Assembly: GCA_020634975.1 (NCBI GenBank)
Contig: JACKAQ010000001.1
Coordinates: forward strand, 744,001-808,000
Direction of reading: 5' to 3'
DNA: 64,000 nt
Source: JACKAQ01 sp020634975 [NCBI: Calditrichia bacterium]
GTDB lineage: Bacteria; Calditrichota; Calditrichia; RBG-13-44-9
Position numbers and translations under genes: made by a program. Below are positions 25,122 to 35,052 of the stretch, in pieces. The notes below the pieces were generated by a model. The model saw only the letters and a program-made list of their open reading frames with translations. It did no database searches and had not been told where the DNA came from. Within the stretch, counting starts at the first letter, position 1. Every line of letters begins with the position of its first letter.

Positions 25122-26861
25122 TTAGTGAACATGTGACGCACCTTTAGCGCCGCGCGGGATGCGGATATCTTCAATCAGTTGCTGAATTTCAGCCGGCGGT
25201 TCCGGCGTGAATTTAGAAACGATAAAAGATACAATAAAGTTCAGTATCATGCCAACAGTTCCTATGCCTTCCGGAGAAATTCCGAACCACCAGTTTGCTG
25301 TGGTGTTTGCAGCAGGATTCACAAACTTGAAATAAATGATGTAAGCTGCTGTAAATACGATACCTACAACCATACCCGACAACGCACCTTCTTTATTGGT
25401 ACGTTTGGAGAAAATACCCAAAATGATAGCCGGGAAGAAAGATGCCGCAGCCAAACCGAACGCAAATGCCACAACCTGCGCCACAAATCCCGGCGGGTTG
25501 ATGCCGAAATAACCGGCGAGCACAACTGCAAAACCGGCTGCAATTCGCGCATACATCAATTCGTTTTTCTCGTTTGTTTCCGGGGCGAACACATTTTTGA
25601 TCAGGTCGTGTGAGATGGATGTGGAAATAACCAGCAGCAATCCCGCAGCAGTCGAAAGCGCAGCAGCCAAGCCACCGGCAGCAACCAACGCAACAACCCA
25701 GTTGGGCAACTGAGCAATTTCCGGGTTTGCCAGCACAATAATATCGCGGTCAACGGTCAGTTCGTTTGCGATACCATCCGGTGCATTCGCGCCGCGATAC
25801 TGGATCATACCATCATTGTTTTTATCTTCCCATTTGATCAAACCGGTTGTTTTCCAGGATTCAAACCAATGTTGCTCCTGACCTGCAGCGATAGCAGCTT
25901 CATGAAGTTGTTCCGGTCTTCTATCATTAAGGGTTTGAATCATATTGGTACGTGCAAATGCTGCCACTGCCGGTGCAGTTGTATATAGCAATGCGATGAA
26001 AAACAGCGCCCAACCAGCGGAAGAACGGGCATCGCGCACTTTGGGAACGGTGAAGAAACGGATGATAACGTGTGGCAAACCGGCGGTACCGACCATTAAT
26101 GCGAGGGTTATCGCAAACACATCTATCGGCAATTTTGCCCCTCGTCCGGTATATGCCGCGAACCCAAGATCTCGTTGCAAGGTATCCAGTTTATCCAGCA
26201 AATAACCGCTGCCATCTGCCAGTTCGCTACCAAAACCCAATTGCGGAATGGGGTTGCCAGTCATCAAAATGGAAATGAAAATTGCCGGAATCAAATAAGC
26301 AATAATCAAAACGCAATATTGAGCAACCTGAGTATAGGTAATACCTTTCATTCCACCCAACACTGCATAAATGAAAACGATAATCATACCAATCAACACA
26401 CCGGAGTTAATCGGCACTTCCAAAAAGCGTGAGAATACAATACCTACACCGCGCATTTGACCGGCAACATAGGTAAAGGATACGAAGATTGCACAAATCA
26501 CCGCCACAACCCGGGCGCCTTTGGAATAGTAACGTTCTGCAACAAAATCTGGCACGGTAAATTTACCAAATTTACGCAGATAGGGTGTAAGCAACATCGC
26601 CAGCAGCACATAACCGCCGCTCCATCCCATCAAATATACAGCGCCATCGCGACCGAGAAATGAGATAATACCTGCCATTGAAATAAACGAAGCTGCGGAC
26701 ATCCAGTCAGCGCCGGTTGCCATTCCATTTAAAACAGGGTGAACACTTTTTGCGGCTACATAAAAATCGCCGGTAGAGCGGGCACGTGTCCAAAACGCGA
26801 TACCGATATACATCGCAAAAGTAATGCCCACGATAATCCAGGTCCAGACTAAAATTGACAT
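25122..26861 (-). CDS. Sodium:solute symporter, ActP/VC2705 type (acetate or related acid)
   Basis: The 579-residue product is an SSS-family permease with about 13 membrane helices, beginning at an ATG with AAGGAG. Early motifs (FYVAAKSVHPVLNGMATGADWMSAASFI and FLGRDGAVYLMGWSGGYVLL) are those of acetate permeases. A long hydrophilic insert at about 305-370 carries an EF-hand-like stretch, EDKNNDGMIQY (345-355). It sits downstream of a DUF4212 small subunit, the usual partner of this subfamily, and upstream of acs. Import of acetate or another short acid with Na+ is the natural reading; the exact substrate is not proven. Confidence 0.88.
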   Translation of the reverse strand: MSILVWTWIIVGITFAMYIGIAFWTRARSTGDFYVAAKSVHPVLNGMATGADWMSAASFISMAGIISFLGRDGAVYLMGWSGGYVLLAMLLTPYLRKFGKFTVPDFVAERYYSKGARVVAVICAIFVSFTYVAGQMRGVGIVFSRFLEVPINSGVLIGMIIVFIYAVLGGMKGITYTQVAQYCVLIIAYLIPAIFISILMTGNPIPQLGFGSELADGSGYLLDKLDTLQRDLGFAAYTGRGAKLPIDVFAITLALMVGTAGLPHVIIRFFTVPKVRDARSSAGWALFFIALLYTTAPAVAAFARTNMIQTLNDRRPEQLHEAAIAAGQEQHWFESWKTTGLIKWEDKNNDGMIQYRGANAPDGIANELTVDRDIIVLANPEIAQLPNWVVALVAAGGLAAALSTAAGLLLVISTSISHDLIKNVFAPETNEKNELMYARIAAGFAVVLAGYFGINPPGFVAQVVAFAFGLAAASFFPAIILGIFSKRTNKEGALSGMVVGIVFTAAYIIYFKFVNPAANTTANWWFGISPEGIGTVGMILNFIVSFIVSKFTPEPPAEIQQLIEDIRIPRGAKGASHVH

Positions 26862-26927
26862 TTATAACTCCTTAATTTTCTTAAGTTTATTCAACATTAA
26901 TTCATTCAAAAGACAGTTATAGTGCAG

Positions 26928-27185
26928 TTAGTCTTCGTGAACATCGAACTCGCGATCGAGCTTGTTCATTAGCTTAACGTAAACAACAATCAGTATCACA
27001 AAAACAATTTCCGAACCTTGCTGGGCAAACCAGAACCCAAGTTTAAATCCGAAAAATTTGATTGTATCCAATTGTTCAACTAAAATAATACCAAACAGGT
27101 AGGATACCGTAAACCAAACAGCCAGCAGAATGCCCACATAAGTGAGGTTCCTTTTCCAGTATTCCTGCATACTTTTGGACGCCAT
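26928..27185 (-). CDS. DUF4212 small subunit of the sodium:solute symporter
   Basis: The start at 27185 has GGAGGA before it and gives an 85-residue protein with two membrane helices (LTYVGILLAVWFTVSYLFGIILV and FWFAQQGSEIVFVILIVVYVKLM). KYWKRNLTYV/FKLGFWFAQQGS-like motifs are typical of DUF4212. These proteins are encoded immediately before VC2705-type symporters, as here (66 bases), and are thought to form part of the transporter. Confidence 0.9.
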   Translation of the reverse strand: MASKSMQEYWKRNLTYVGILLAVWFTVSYLFGIILVEQLDTIKFFGFKLGFWFAQQGSEIVFVILIVVYVKLMNKLDREFDVHED

Positions 27186-27314
27186 AATTACTTCCTCCAA
27201 AAACAGTTTAAGGTTAACCGGTGCATGCGGTTTAAAACACGCACCGGTAAAATTTGAGACGTTTTCCTTCTTCAGGCGCATGCGCCTAACGACTACACAA
27301 TCACTTGTTTGCGA

Positions 27315-28529
27315 TTAAAAGCCCAGAATAAACGATAACAACAAGCGGATGTTTGACGTGCTAAGATCAGAATTTCCCGGTTTTCCTTTATCGTCGAACG
27401 CATCTTCCACAGAAGTATCCACATAGCCGGCTTTGGTGAATTCAACTTCACCGGCGATCTGCGCTTTGCCGGATTTGATAACCACCCGGGGCGATACACG
27501 TAGCAAATCTTTGATATTGAAGCCGCGTGCGGAAGGCGTAACTGCTGCAACATCGTCGCTGGCACCCTGATTTTGGGAATAACCGAAGAAAATACCGGGC
27601 TGAACATTGCCGGATGTAGCATAAACTTCGCCCCACAAAGATAACACGTTCATCGTAGTATATTCAGTTTTGCCCGGCTCGGAACCCTCTGCAGCAACAG
27701 TGAATCCACCCAACATGAGGTGATCAAAAAGGTTTTGACCAAGTGTTGCTTCCAATTCCACTGCAGCACTACCAAGATCTGCTTTACCGAAAGCCTGCAA
27801 GCTAACGCCGGTAACCTTGCCGTCATCTGCCAACGACGGGCGCAATTGTTTGAAATCGACGGTTGCGCCGATAACATTTTTGCCAGGATTTAACTGAATT
27901 TGTGCACTCAGGTTAGGTAATGCGGCATTGCGCAACGGCGTACTGCCACCGGGGCTGGCGAAATCGCGTTGGGAAGATGCTGCAAGCGTTAACACAGCTG
28001 TTCCGAATTTCTGCTCCAAACGCAATTGCGGGTTACGCGAAAACGGCTGGAATGGCACACCGGTGTTGAACGAAACAGTGCCGGGGAAAACAGCGGTAAC
28101 AAATAACGGATGCCAATATTGTCCGGCAATAATGGTTGTGTTATCCCAAACCATTTTCATAAATGCGTGGCGCAAACGAAATCCGTTGATGTCCGGATCG
28201 CTATGACCAAAAAATGCACCTTCTAAAACACCCGAAACTTTGGCTCCAAAGGCATCCGGTGCGGTGATTTTACCCGTCAGGCGGGTTTGGATTGCCAACT
28301 GGTTGAAATTTGGGGTGGCATTCATATCATCTCCATCTTCATCCATTGATTCAGCAGCCGGATAAAGCAGGAAATGACCTTCACGCGCCGCAACTGTCTG
28401 GCGGGTGTCAAAAAAATGATCGGATTTCACAAAACCCGAGAATTTGATTCCCCAATCACCATCCTGTGCAATGGCGAAAGATACAGAAACCAATAGCGCA
28501 AAAAATACCAACGTAGATTTACGCAACAT
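27315..28529 (-). CDS. Outer-membrane porin-like protein of the acetate cluster
   Basis: The 404-residue product begins at an ATG (28529) after GGAG, with a signal peptide cleaved after AIA before QDGDWG. The mature protein has repeated amphipathic strands from IKFSGFVKSDHFFDTRQTV to the terminal LLLSFILGF, which ends in Phe as barrels do. The pattern resembles DcaP-like/trimeric porins; the acidic segment MDEDGDDMNATPNFNQ could be an external loop or plug. It is first in a probable operon with DUF4212 and the symporter, so a role in letting small acids through the outer membrane is plausible (inference). Confidence 0.75.
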   Translation of the reverse strand: MLRKSTLVFFALLVSVSFAIAQDGDWGIKFSGFVKSDHFFDTRQTVAAREGHFLLYPAAESMDEDGDDMNATPNFNQLAIQTRLTGKITAPDAFGAKVSGVLEGAFFGHSDPDINGFRLRHAFMKMVWDNTTIIAGQYWHPLFVTAVFPGTVSFNTGVPFQPFSRNPQLRLEQKFGTAVLTLAASSQRDFASPGGSTPLRNAALPNLSAQIQLNPGKNVIGATVDFKQLRPSLADDGKVTGVSLQAFGKADLGSAAVELEATLGQNLFDHLMLGGFTVAAEGSEPGKTEYTTMNVLSLWGEVYATSGNVQPGIFFGYSQNQGASDDVAAVTPSARGFNIKDLLRVSPRVVIKSGKAQIAGEVEFTKAGYVDTSVEDAFDDKGKPGNSDLSTSNIRLLLSFILGF

Positions 28530-29009
28530 AACAATTCTCCTCACTAAGCTTGTTTAGGATTTGGTTATCTGAAATTTGTGCTGGATTTTTTACAGCGGCC
28601 CTGTCCATCACAAATCTCATTTTTTACCGAAACAGATACTAATTACAAATGACTTTTCATCAATGATAAGACACCTCAACCCATACTCCTGCCACAGTCA
28701 CATGCGAATCCTCCTTTGCTGGTTAAACAATAAATCACTTATCGTATCACCTAAAATTGCTGTGTAAATCGCAGGTCTTCCGTGATCGTAAAAAAATCCT
28801 GTTAAATATTTGGAAATACTGAGGTAAAAAAAGAAAGCTTAAAAAGGTAAACACACAAATGCAGATCGGTCGATTGTTAAAAACCTCGCGCGGCGGTTGC
28901 CGATACCACCGCGCGGGAACTGCCCCCTGTTAACCTTGCCGTGAAGGTTTTCCTGGACTTTTTGATTTCTTGTTAAACATGTTGCTTTTCATTGTTTCTG
29001 CCAGATGAA
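28530..29009. promoter_or_regulatory. 480-base region: porin/symporter promoter area and aceA 3' end
   Basis: No gene is seen. The half next to the porin (28530-28870) must hold the promoter of the uptake operon. I found neither a sigma-54 type element nor the GTGCGAC motif there. The other half carries the aceA terminator (28875-28915) and a weak AACCTT...AAGGTT stem. Confidence 0.5.
28875..28915 (-). terminator. Intrinsic terminator of aceA
   Basis: CGCGCGGCGGT at 28887-28897 pairs with ACCACCGCGCG at 28905-28915 (one G-T pair) around TGCCGAT. The minus strand continues AGGTTTTTAAC. It lies 94 bases after the isocitrate lyase stop. Confidence 0.75.
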
Positions 29010-31265
29010 TTAATTTTTGGCAATCAGTTTTTTCAATTCCACTTCGCCGGCATCGAGCAGCACTTTTACATGTTCCGTATTCACGGTTGCCACAATTATA
29101 TCGCCGATCTCGGTGTTCACTTCGTTAAAAATACCCATTTTTTTCATACCGGCGGTTTGCTTTTGGTTGTCCTGCGTCGGGGTAACGTAATGCAGGGAAA
29201 CGCTTTTGTAACGATGAATCAGGAACAATTGCAGCAGCGTCATCAATCGTTTTTTGCGGAAACTTTCGTTCAACGTGTTTTGGTCGCGGATGGACAGAAT
29301 GCTTTTTCCGGTGCGATCGTGAATGGTTGCAAAGATAACATTCGCAGCCAAATTGCGATTTTCGTCCATCACTCGCAGTTCCAACAACTCCGATCCGGCA
29401 GTGTGCGGGCGCAACTGAATGTGCAACGGTACCGCAATTTTGTTCTGTTTTGTCCACAATTCCAGCCAGCTTTCCAGCAATTTTACCGGCACTTCGGTTT
29501 GCACCAGATGCTGGAACTGGGTGGAGCCTTTGCCCATTGCTTTGGTAGTTGCGGTTCGCCCGGAAGATGCGGTCAACGCGGCGTCCAAACGGTTGCCGCC
29601 AACGAGGGTTTGCGGGGTTTTATAGGTTGAATTGAGCAATCGCAGTTTGCGCTGGACTTTTGCCAGTGCCAACATGCCATCCTGCATCAGCGCGGTCGAA
29701 AATTCTTCCGCTGCCAATCCATCGATCTGGTGTCCGCCATAGGTGATGAAGTTGAACACAAATCCCATTTTGCCCATTTCTTTCGGGAAATTGCGCATTT
29801 CATCGTCGCTCATGCCGGTGGTATCCCAATTGAAGGATGGCGACAAATTATACGCCAGCATTTTTTCCGGATAAACCGCATGAATCGCATCTGCAAATTC
29901 TTTGGCATCTTTCAGGTCAGCCGTTTTGGTTTCCATCCACAAAATATCTGCGAATGGCGCCACAGCCAGCGATTTGGCAATTGCATACTCAATACCGCCG
30001 CGAACCTGATAATAACCTTCCGGCGTTCTGGCGATTTCACAATCCCAATCGGCGTCGATGCCCATCGCTAACGCTTTTTTGCGTGCTTCGTCAAACGATG
30101 CTTTTCCGGCAAATGCCAGCCATTCGTCTGTCGTCATTTCCAGCGTTGCACCTTCTTCGCTGCGGAAAGCCATCAGATCTGCCACGGCTTCGCCATAAGA
30201 TTTGATGCCGGCAGATTTTTCCCAGGTTTCCACAAAACTGTTCACCGCTGCATCGAACATTTTTTCAACATTGCCGCCACCGGCTTTTGTAATCGCGACA
30301 ATTTTTTCATCAAATACCGGAATCAGTCCATTTTGCTCGAACCAGTTGTTGGCTTCAGCGTATGCGCTATCAGAAATTTGATACAGCAGATGTCCGTTAA
30401 TTTCGGTTATTCCGGCGTCGTAAAAGCGTTTCATCAGCGCCAGATAACAATATTTGTATCCCGGAACATCCAGATTTGTGGCGCCCAGAATAAATGGCTG
30501 ATCGCGTTCGTCGCCGCTGCTTTCCAGCAGGTTTGCGGCTTCCGCGTCGGTTCGGGCGACGATAATTCCCGGAACCTCCATGATATCCAATTGGAACCGC
30601 GCCGTGTTCAGCCGTTTGATTTGCTCATCCACCGGTACCAGAACTTTCCCGCCCTGATGACCGCATTTTTTGGTTCCGGGTTTCTGATCTTCGATGTGAT
30701 ATCCGGTAACCCCGGCTTCCACAAACCGGCGGATCAGGTTTCGCACATGTGCATCGCCGCCGTGTCCGGTGTCAGCATCGGCAATAATAAACGGACGAAA
30801 ATCGATTTCCGGTGTTTTTTTCCGTTCGTCGTCGGACATGCGCATCCGCGCAAAGCGCTGATTTTTGTCCGCAGCAAGCAATGCCCGGACCAATGTTGCC
30901 GCTTCATCCGGCACCTGGCTCAGCGGATAACTCGCGAGATCCGAGCCCGGATCTTCCGATGTGGAACCTTTGGCAGATGTTGCCCATCCGCCCAAATAAA
31001 TACCTTTGATGCCCATTCGCTTCATCATTACAGCCTGTCCCGGCGAATACGGTCCAAAAGTAGTTATCGATTCGCCTTTGGCGAAAAGGTCGCTCAATAA
31101 TTCATAAAATTCTGCTGCTGCTGTTTTGGCAAGTGTGTAATCGTTATAAATGGTTCCCTGCTGTTCAACCACCTGCCGGGCAGAATAGAGCCGGGTAACT
31201 GCGCGAAAGCGTTCGCCGGCCATCCATTGTTGCATTTTTTGAATTTCTTTTTCGAAGGTGCTCAT
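29010..31265 (-). CDS. aceA: Isocitrate lyase, long form with C-terminal regulatory-type domain
   Basis: The 751-residue product splits isocitrate into glyoxylate and succinate, the first step of the glyoxylate shunt. The active-site loop KKCGH is at 199-203 (Cys201), with DADTGHGG (about 163-170) and [14 protein letters not shown] as family signatures. Most bacterial enzymes are about 430 residues. This one has the inserts and an extra 150-residue C-terminal domain (from about 600) of the ICL2 type known from mycobacteria, where that domain responds to acetyl-CoA or propionyl-CoA. Whether that holds here is inference. The ATG at 31265 has GGGAG. It follows malate synthase by 60 bases, in one operon. 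Confidence 0.93.
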   Translation of the reverse strand: MSTFEKEIQKMQQWMAGERFRAVTRLYSARQVVEQQGTIYNDYTLAKTAAAEFYELLSDLFAKGESITTFGPYSPGQAVMMKRMGIKGIYLGGWATSAKGSTSEDPGSDLASYPLSQVPDEAATLVRALLAADKNQRFARMRMSDDERKKTPEIDFRPFIIADADTGHGGDAHVRNLIRRFVEAGVTGYHIEDQKPGTKKCGHQGGKVLVPVDEQIKRLNTARFQLDIMEVPGIIVARTDAEAANLLESSGDERDQPFILGATNLDVPGYKYCYLALMKRFYDAGITEINGHLLYQISDSAYAEANNWFEQNGLIPVFDEKIVAITKAGGGNVEKMFDAAVNSFVETWEKSAGIKSYGEAVADLMAFRSEEGATLEMTTDEWLAFAGKASFDEARKKALAMGIDADWDCEIARTPEGYYQVRGGIEYAIAKSLAVAPFADILWMETKTADLKDAKEFADAIHAVYPEKMLAYNLSPSFNWDTTGMSDDEMRNFPKEMGKMGFVFNFITYGGHQIDGLAAEEFSTALMQDGMLALAKVQRKLRLLNSTYKTPQTLVGGNRLDAALTASSGRTATTKAMGKGSTQFQHLVQTEVPVKLLESWLELWTKQNKIAVPLHIQLRPHTAGSELLELRVMDENRNLAANVIFATIHDRTGKSILSIRDQNTLNESFRKKRLMTLLQLFLIHRYKSVSLHYVTPTQDNQKQTAGMKKMGIFNEVNTEIGDIIVATVNTEHVKVLLDAGEVELKKLIAKN

Positions 31266-31325
31266 TTTTAATCGCTCCCAAATGGGCAAATCCGGGATGC
31301 GGCTGCCCATATTTTTTTAAATTTT

Positions 31326-32942
31326 TTAGTCTAATTTTTCATATGCAATCAGCGTCAGGAAATCGACAAAATCGTCGTTGCTCACCAGTTCATCCAACAG
31401 ATTTTTGGCGATGTCAAATTTCCCGGAATCAAACCGCTCGTCACCCACCAGTTGCCGGATTTTGGTCATTTCTTCCGGAACCAGTTTGTTGTATAGTTCG
31501 AGCGAAACTTTTGGCTGATCACCGTTACTCATTTCCGCCGTTGCGGTTGGGTGGTGAATCCATTGCCAGAGCTGTGCCCGCGAAATTTCTGCGGTTGCGG
31601 CGTCTTCCATCAAATTATAAATACCCGCCGCGCCAACGCCTTGTAACCACGATTCCAGATACAAAATTGCCACGTTAATATTGGTTCGTAATCCGTCTTC
31701 GGTAATTTTTCCACCGGCAATGTTGAAGCTCAGCAGATCTTTTGCAGCAATGCTCACTTCGCTGCGCAACCGCGATTTTTGATGCGGATTGGAGCCCAGA
31801 ACGCTGTCGAACACGCGCTGTGCAACCGGAACCAGATCCGGATGCGCAACCCAGGTGCCGTCGAACCCGTCGTTGGATTCGCGCTTTTTGTCATCCGTCA
31901 CCTTGTCCAAAGCAATGCGGTTGATTGCCTCATCGCGACGGCTGGGAATAAACGCAGCCATTCCGCCGATGGCGTGTGCACCACGCGTGTGGCAGGTTTT
32001 TACCAACAGTTCGGTGTAGGCACGCATGAACGGCACGGTCATCCCGATCTGCCCGCGATCCGGCAGCAAACAATCCGCCTGATTGCGGAATTTTTTGATC
32101 ACACTAAAAATGTAGTCCCAGCGCCCGGCGTTCAGCCCGACAATGTGATCGCGCAATTCATACAAAATTTCTTCCATTTCGAATGCGGCGAGAATATTTT
32201 CGATCAGCACTGTTACTTTGATTGTGCCAATTTCCAACCCAAGCTGGCGTTGGGCATAATTAAACACCTCATTCCACAACCGCGCTTCCTGATGATTTTC
32301 CAGTTTGGGCAAATAAAAATATGGGCCGCTTCCTTTTTCCAGCAAATTTTTGGCATTGTGGAAAAAATACAACCCGAAATCGACCAGCGATCCGGACATT
32401 GGCTCGCCATCAACCTCGATGTGCCGCTCATCCAAATGCCAGCCACGCGGGCGAACCAGCAAAGTGGCAATTTCCGGATTCAACTCATACGATTTACCTT
32501 CGGGACTCTTGAAAGAAATGGTTCGATTGACAGCATCAATCAAATTAATTTGCCCTTCAATTACATTTGCCCAGGTTGGGGAGCAGGAATCTTCACAATC
32601 CGCCATAAACACTTTTGCACCGGAATTCAGCGCGTTGATCATCATTTTGCGCTCTGTCGGTCCGGTGATTTCCACCCGCCGATCCTGTAAGTCATCCGGA
32701 ATGGAGCCGACTTTCCAGCTATCATCTTCGCGAATGTCGCGCGTCGATTCCAGAAAATCAGGAAACTTTCCGGCATCGATTGCTTGCTGGCGAATGTTGC
32801 GATTGGCGAGTAAAGGTTTGCGTGTCGTGTTAAATTTGCGGTGCAACCCGGCGATAAATTGAAGCGCATCATGGGTAAGAATATCGCTGTAACCTTGCGA
32901 CATTTCACCGTTGATTGCGATGCCTTTTGGCAAGTTCGACAT
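31326..32942 (-). CDS. aceB: Malate synthase A
   Basis: The 538-residue product condenses glyoxylate with acetyl-CoA to malate. Length and motifs fit isoform A ([76 protein letters not shown]). The ATG at 32942 has AAAGGGG ten bases upstream; the open frame extends further upstream, but that part crosses the promoter. A sigma-54-type promoter lies 64-79 bases before the start. It is the first gene of an aceB-aceA operon. Confidence 0.95.
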   Translation of the reverse strand: MSNLPKGIAINGEMSQGYSDILTHDALQFIAGLHRKFNTTRKPLLANRNIRQQAIDAGKFPDFLESTRDIREDDSWKVGSIPDDLQDRRVEITGPTERKMMINALNSGAKVFMADCEDSCSPTWANVIEGQINLIDAVNRTISFKSPEGKSYELNPEIATLLVRPRGWHLDERHIEVDGEPMSGSLVDFGLYFFHNAKNLLEKGSGPYFYLPKLENHQEARLWNEVFNYAQRQLGLEIGTIKVTVLIENILAAFEMEEILYELRDHIVGLNAGRWDYIFSVIKKFRNQADCLLPDRGQIGMTVPFMRAYTELLVKTCHTRGAHAIGGMAAFIPSRRDEAINRIALDKVTDDKKRESNDGFDGTWVAHPDLVPVAQRVFDSVLGSNPHQKSRLRSEVSIAAKDLLSFNIAGGKITEDGLRTNINVAILYLESWLQGVGAAGIYNLMEDAATAEISRAQLWQWIHHPTATAEMSNGDQPKVSLELYNKLVPEEMTKIRQLVGDERFDSGKFDIAKNLLDELVSNDDFVDFLTLIAYEKLD

Positions 32943-33005
32943 TTTAAACCCCTTTGTTTGAATTAGTGATTTTCCTTCAATCCGCCAGGATGTGAATATG
33001 TTTTT

Positions 33006-33021
33006 TGCCAATATGATGCCA
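33006..33021 (-). promoter_or_regulatory. Sigma-54 (-24/-12) promoter of aceBA
   Basis: On the minus strand the site reads TGGCATCATATTGGCA. It has GG at -24 and GC at -12 with the required 10-base separation, and matches the TGGCAC-N5-TTGCA consensus at all but two of the defined positions. Transcription would start near 32995, about 50 bases before the aceB ATG and its ribosome site. Confidence 0.65.
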
Positions 33022-33115
33022 ATTTTTCAGCATCCCGGCGAAATGATCCAAAACGTCTGTTTTTGTTATATTTAGATAAATTATTCTTCGAAGTAAAGCA
33101 AAAAACAACTGCGAT

Positions 33116-33141
33116 AAAGTGCGACACCCGCGTCGCACTTT
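33116..33141. promoter_or_regulatory. Perfect inverted repeat, likely upstream activator site
   Basis: AAAGTGCGAC and GTCGCACTTT are exact 10-base arms around ACCCGC, roughly 120-145 bases upstream of the predicted transcription start. This is typical placement for an enhancer bound by a sigma-54 activator. Confidence 0.6.
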
Positions 33142-33287
33142 GGTGAATTTTGCTGGTTCGCACGAGTGTTTTTCAAAATTGACGCCGATCACAATATTAC
33201 TTCGTGCAAACCCAACGGCTTTTTTTGATGAATCGCTCAAAATATCGCCCAAATCGCTTTTTTTAAGAAAATTCAGTGTGACATCAG

Positions 33288-33306
33288 TGACGCACTTGGT
33301 GCGACA
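33288..33306. promoter_or_regulatory. Second GTGCGAC-type site
   Basis: TGACGCAC-TTG-GTGCGACA contains the same GTGCGAC heptamer, now with arms pointing outward (GACGCAC/GTGCGAC, one mismatch). With the palindrome at 33116 and a lone TCGCAC at about 33158-33163, it makes a cluster of related half-sites. Confidence 0.45.
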
Positions 33307-33393
33307 TCGTTGTCTTTTTTTGAACATTACGCTGTTTTGAGAAAGCTTTGTGGGATGTTTGGATGGCTATTGTGCCAGATACACTTTGGGGAA

Positions 33394-34827
33394 TTACAGT
33401 GTTCCGTTACGATGTTTAAAATCGTCAGTAGAGATATTGTGTTTGCTGACCAATCGCTGAAAAGTTCTTCGCGGCACTTTGGCATTTTCGGCCGCACGGG
33501 AAATATTTCCCTCGTTTGCTTTTAGATAGCGGCAAATCACTTCGTATTCAAAACGATCGATCATTTGGGATTTCAGCAACATCAGCCCTTCGTTCAGATC
33601 GATGGCATTTAACTGAACAGCGGAATCGTTGGCACCGGTAATATCGTGCGGCAAATGGAGGGTATCGATCTCGTCATTTTGAGTCATTACCACGGCGCGT
33701 TCCATCACATTTTTCAACTCCCGGATATTCCCCGGCCACTGATAATCGCAAATTGCTGCCATTGCTGCCGTAGAAATTCGGGTTACCCGCTTGTTTACTT
33801 TATCGCTGACAATTTTTAAAAAATGCAACACAAGATCAGGTATATCCTCGCGCCGCTCGCGAAGGGCAGGGCTGTAAATGGTAAACGCGTTCAATCGGTA
33901 AAACAGATCCTGCCGGAATTCGCCCCGGCGCATCGCTTCTTCCAGATCCCTGTTAGTTGCAGCGATGATCCGGACCCTTACTTTACGGGTTTCGTAATCA
34001 CCCACCCGCCGAATTTCGCCGGATTGCAAAAAACGCAATAATTTTGATTGCATTTCCACAGGCATATCGCCGATTTCATCCAAAAAAATGGAGCCGTTAT
34101 TTGCCAATTCCAGCAATCCGGTCCGGTCGGAATTTGCGCCGGTGAACGCACCTTTTTTGTAACCAAACAATTCGCTTTCGATCAATGTTGCGCTGAATGC
34201 CGTGCAGTTTACCGTAATCAACGGGCGAACGCGCCACGGACTGCGCTGGTGGATCATTTTTGCAACCAGTTCCTTTCCGGTGCCGCTTTCTCCGCGAATG
34301 AGAACGGTTGTCGGCGTCGGTGCAACCTGGTTGATCATGTTGGAAATTTCCTGCATTTTTTCCGTTTTCCCGATGATAAAACTACTTTCCCCGCTCTCCA
34401 ACATATCCCGGCGGGCGGGTTGCAGCAAACTTTCCAACAGCTGTTGCTGCTCAGTTTCGGACCACGCCGACAGCAATAATTCCACACTTTTTTTGCCGAT
34501 TAAAACAGTACTGCTATTTTTATCGCGGCTGATTTGCTGCTGGACTTCCGCGTTGCCGCCAACATTAAAAATAACATCGAGCGTTTCATCGCGGATCACT
34601 TGTTCAAATTGGTTGTAAATGGGAATATTTTGCGATTGGGTGAATGCGAGCACTTCGGGATGCGGATTTGTTCCGACGATACCGGAAACAACAATGGTTG
34701 GGTCCTGAAAAAGCAGCTTAATCAACTCATATGTTGATCGTCCTGAGCCAACGAACAATACTTTCAGGGTTGACAAATACTCATGTGTCGTTAGACTGCC
34801 TGAGTACTGATCACGCTTAACATCCAT
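33394..34827 (-). CDS. Sigma-54-dependent activator with Rossmann-like N-terminal sensor
   Basis: The 477-residue product has a central AAA+ domain with Walker A GESGTGKE (179-186), the sigma-54 contact loop GAFTGA (226-231) and Walker B IFLDEIGD (247-254). A Fis-type HTH ends the protein (NISRAAENAKVPRRTFQRLV). The N-terminal part (about 20-110) is not a receiver: LKVLFVGSGRSTYELIKLL...VVSGIVGTNP...DVIFNVGG has a Rossmann-like nucleotide or CoA-binding look, so it probably senses a metabolite. The ATG follows AAGAGAG. It lies directly upstream of the aceBA control region, the most likely target. It could also be wired to the receiver protein at 12488 (speculative). Confidence 0.88.
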   Translation of the reverse strand: MDVKRDQYSGSLTTHEYLSTLKVLFVGSGRSTYELIKLLFQDPTIVVSGIVGTNPHPEVLAFTQSQNIPIYNQFEQVIRDETLDVIFNVGGNAEVQQQISRDKNSSTVLIGKKSVELLLSAWSETEQQQLLESLLQPARRDMLESGESSFIIGKTEKMQEISNMINQVAPTPTTVLIRGESGTGKELVAKMIHQRSPWRVRPLITVNCTAFSATLIESELFGYKKGAFTGANSDRTGLLELANNGSIFLDEIGDMPVEMQSKLLRFLQSGEIRRVGDYETRKVRVRIIAATNRDLEEAMRRGEFRQDLFYRLNAFTIYSPALRERREDIPDLVLHFLKIVSDKVNKRVTRISTAAMAAICDYQWPGNIRELKNVMERAVVMTQNDEIDTLHLPHDITGANDSAVQLNAIDLNEGLMLLKSQMIDRFEYEVICRYLKANEGNISRAAENAKVPRRTFQRLVSKHNISTDDFKHRNGTL

Positions 34828-35052
34828 AAAAACACTCTCTTAGCGTCACAAATATATCCGCTTGAAAAGCGGCAAAAAATGTATCATTCAGTGATCTATT
34901 TATATCGTTCGGTTGCCATAATTAAACAATATATTGGGTTTTTCGCAAATTTAATGTCATGTTTTTTCTGTTTTCACTGCGATAATGATTAAATTCGAAA
35001 CATCATTTCTATCTCTGCCGTAAGCAGTTGCGTTATAAAGAAAGGAAAACTT

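Larger units (their letters stand above)
32943..33393. promoter_or_regulatory. Control region of the aceBA operon
   Basis: This 451-base region has no credible gene; small overlapping frames on the minus strand lack domains and run through the promoter. It holds a -24/-12 element at 33006-33021 and several GTGCGAC-type half-sites between 33118 and 33310, including one perfect palindrome. Layout and spacing fit a sigma-54 promoter with upstream activator sites, and the gene for such an activator ends at 33394. Confidence 0.65.

Noticed and set aside
28530-29009. Sigma-54 promoter or GTGCGAC sites before the porin/symporter operon
   Set aside because: I searched the region by eye and found neither, so shared control with aceBA is not supported.
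32977-33327. 116-codon minus-strand frame between the activator gene and aceB
   Set aside because: It overlaps the sigma-54 promoter and activator sites and its protein has no family resemblance.
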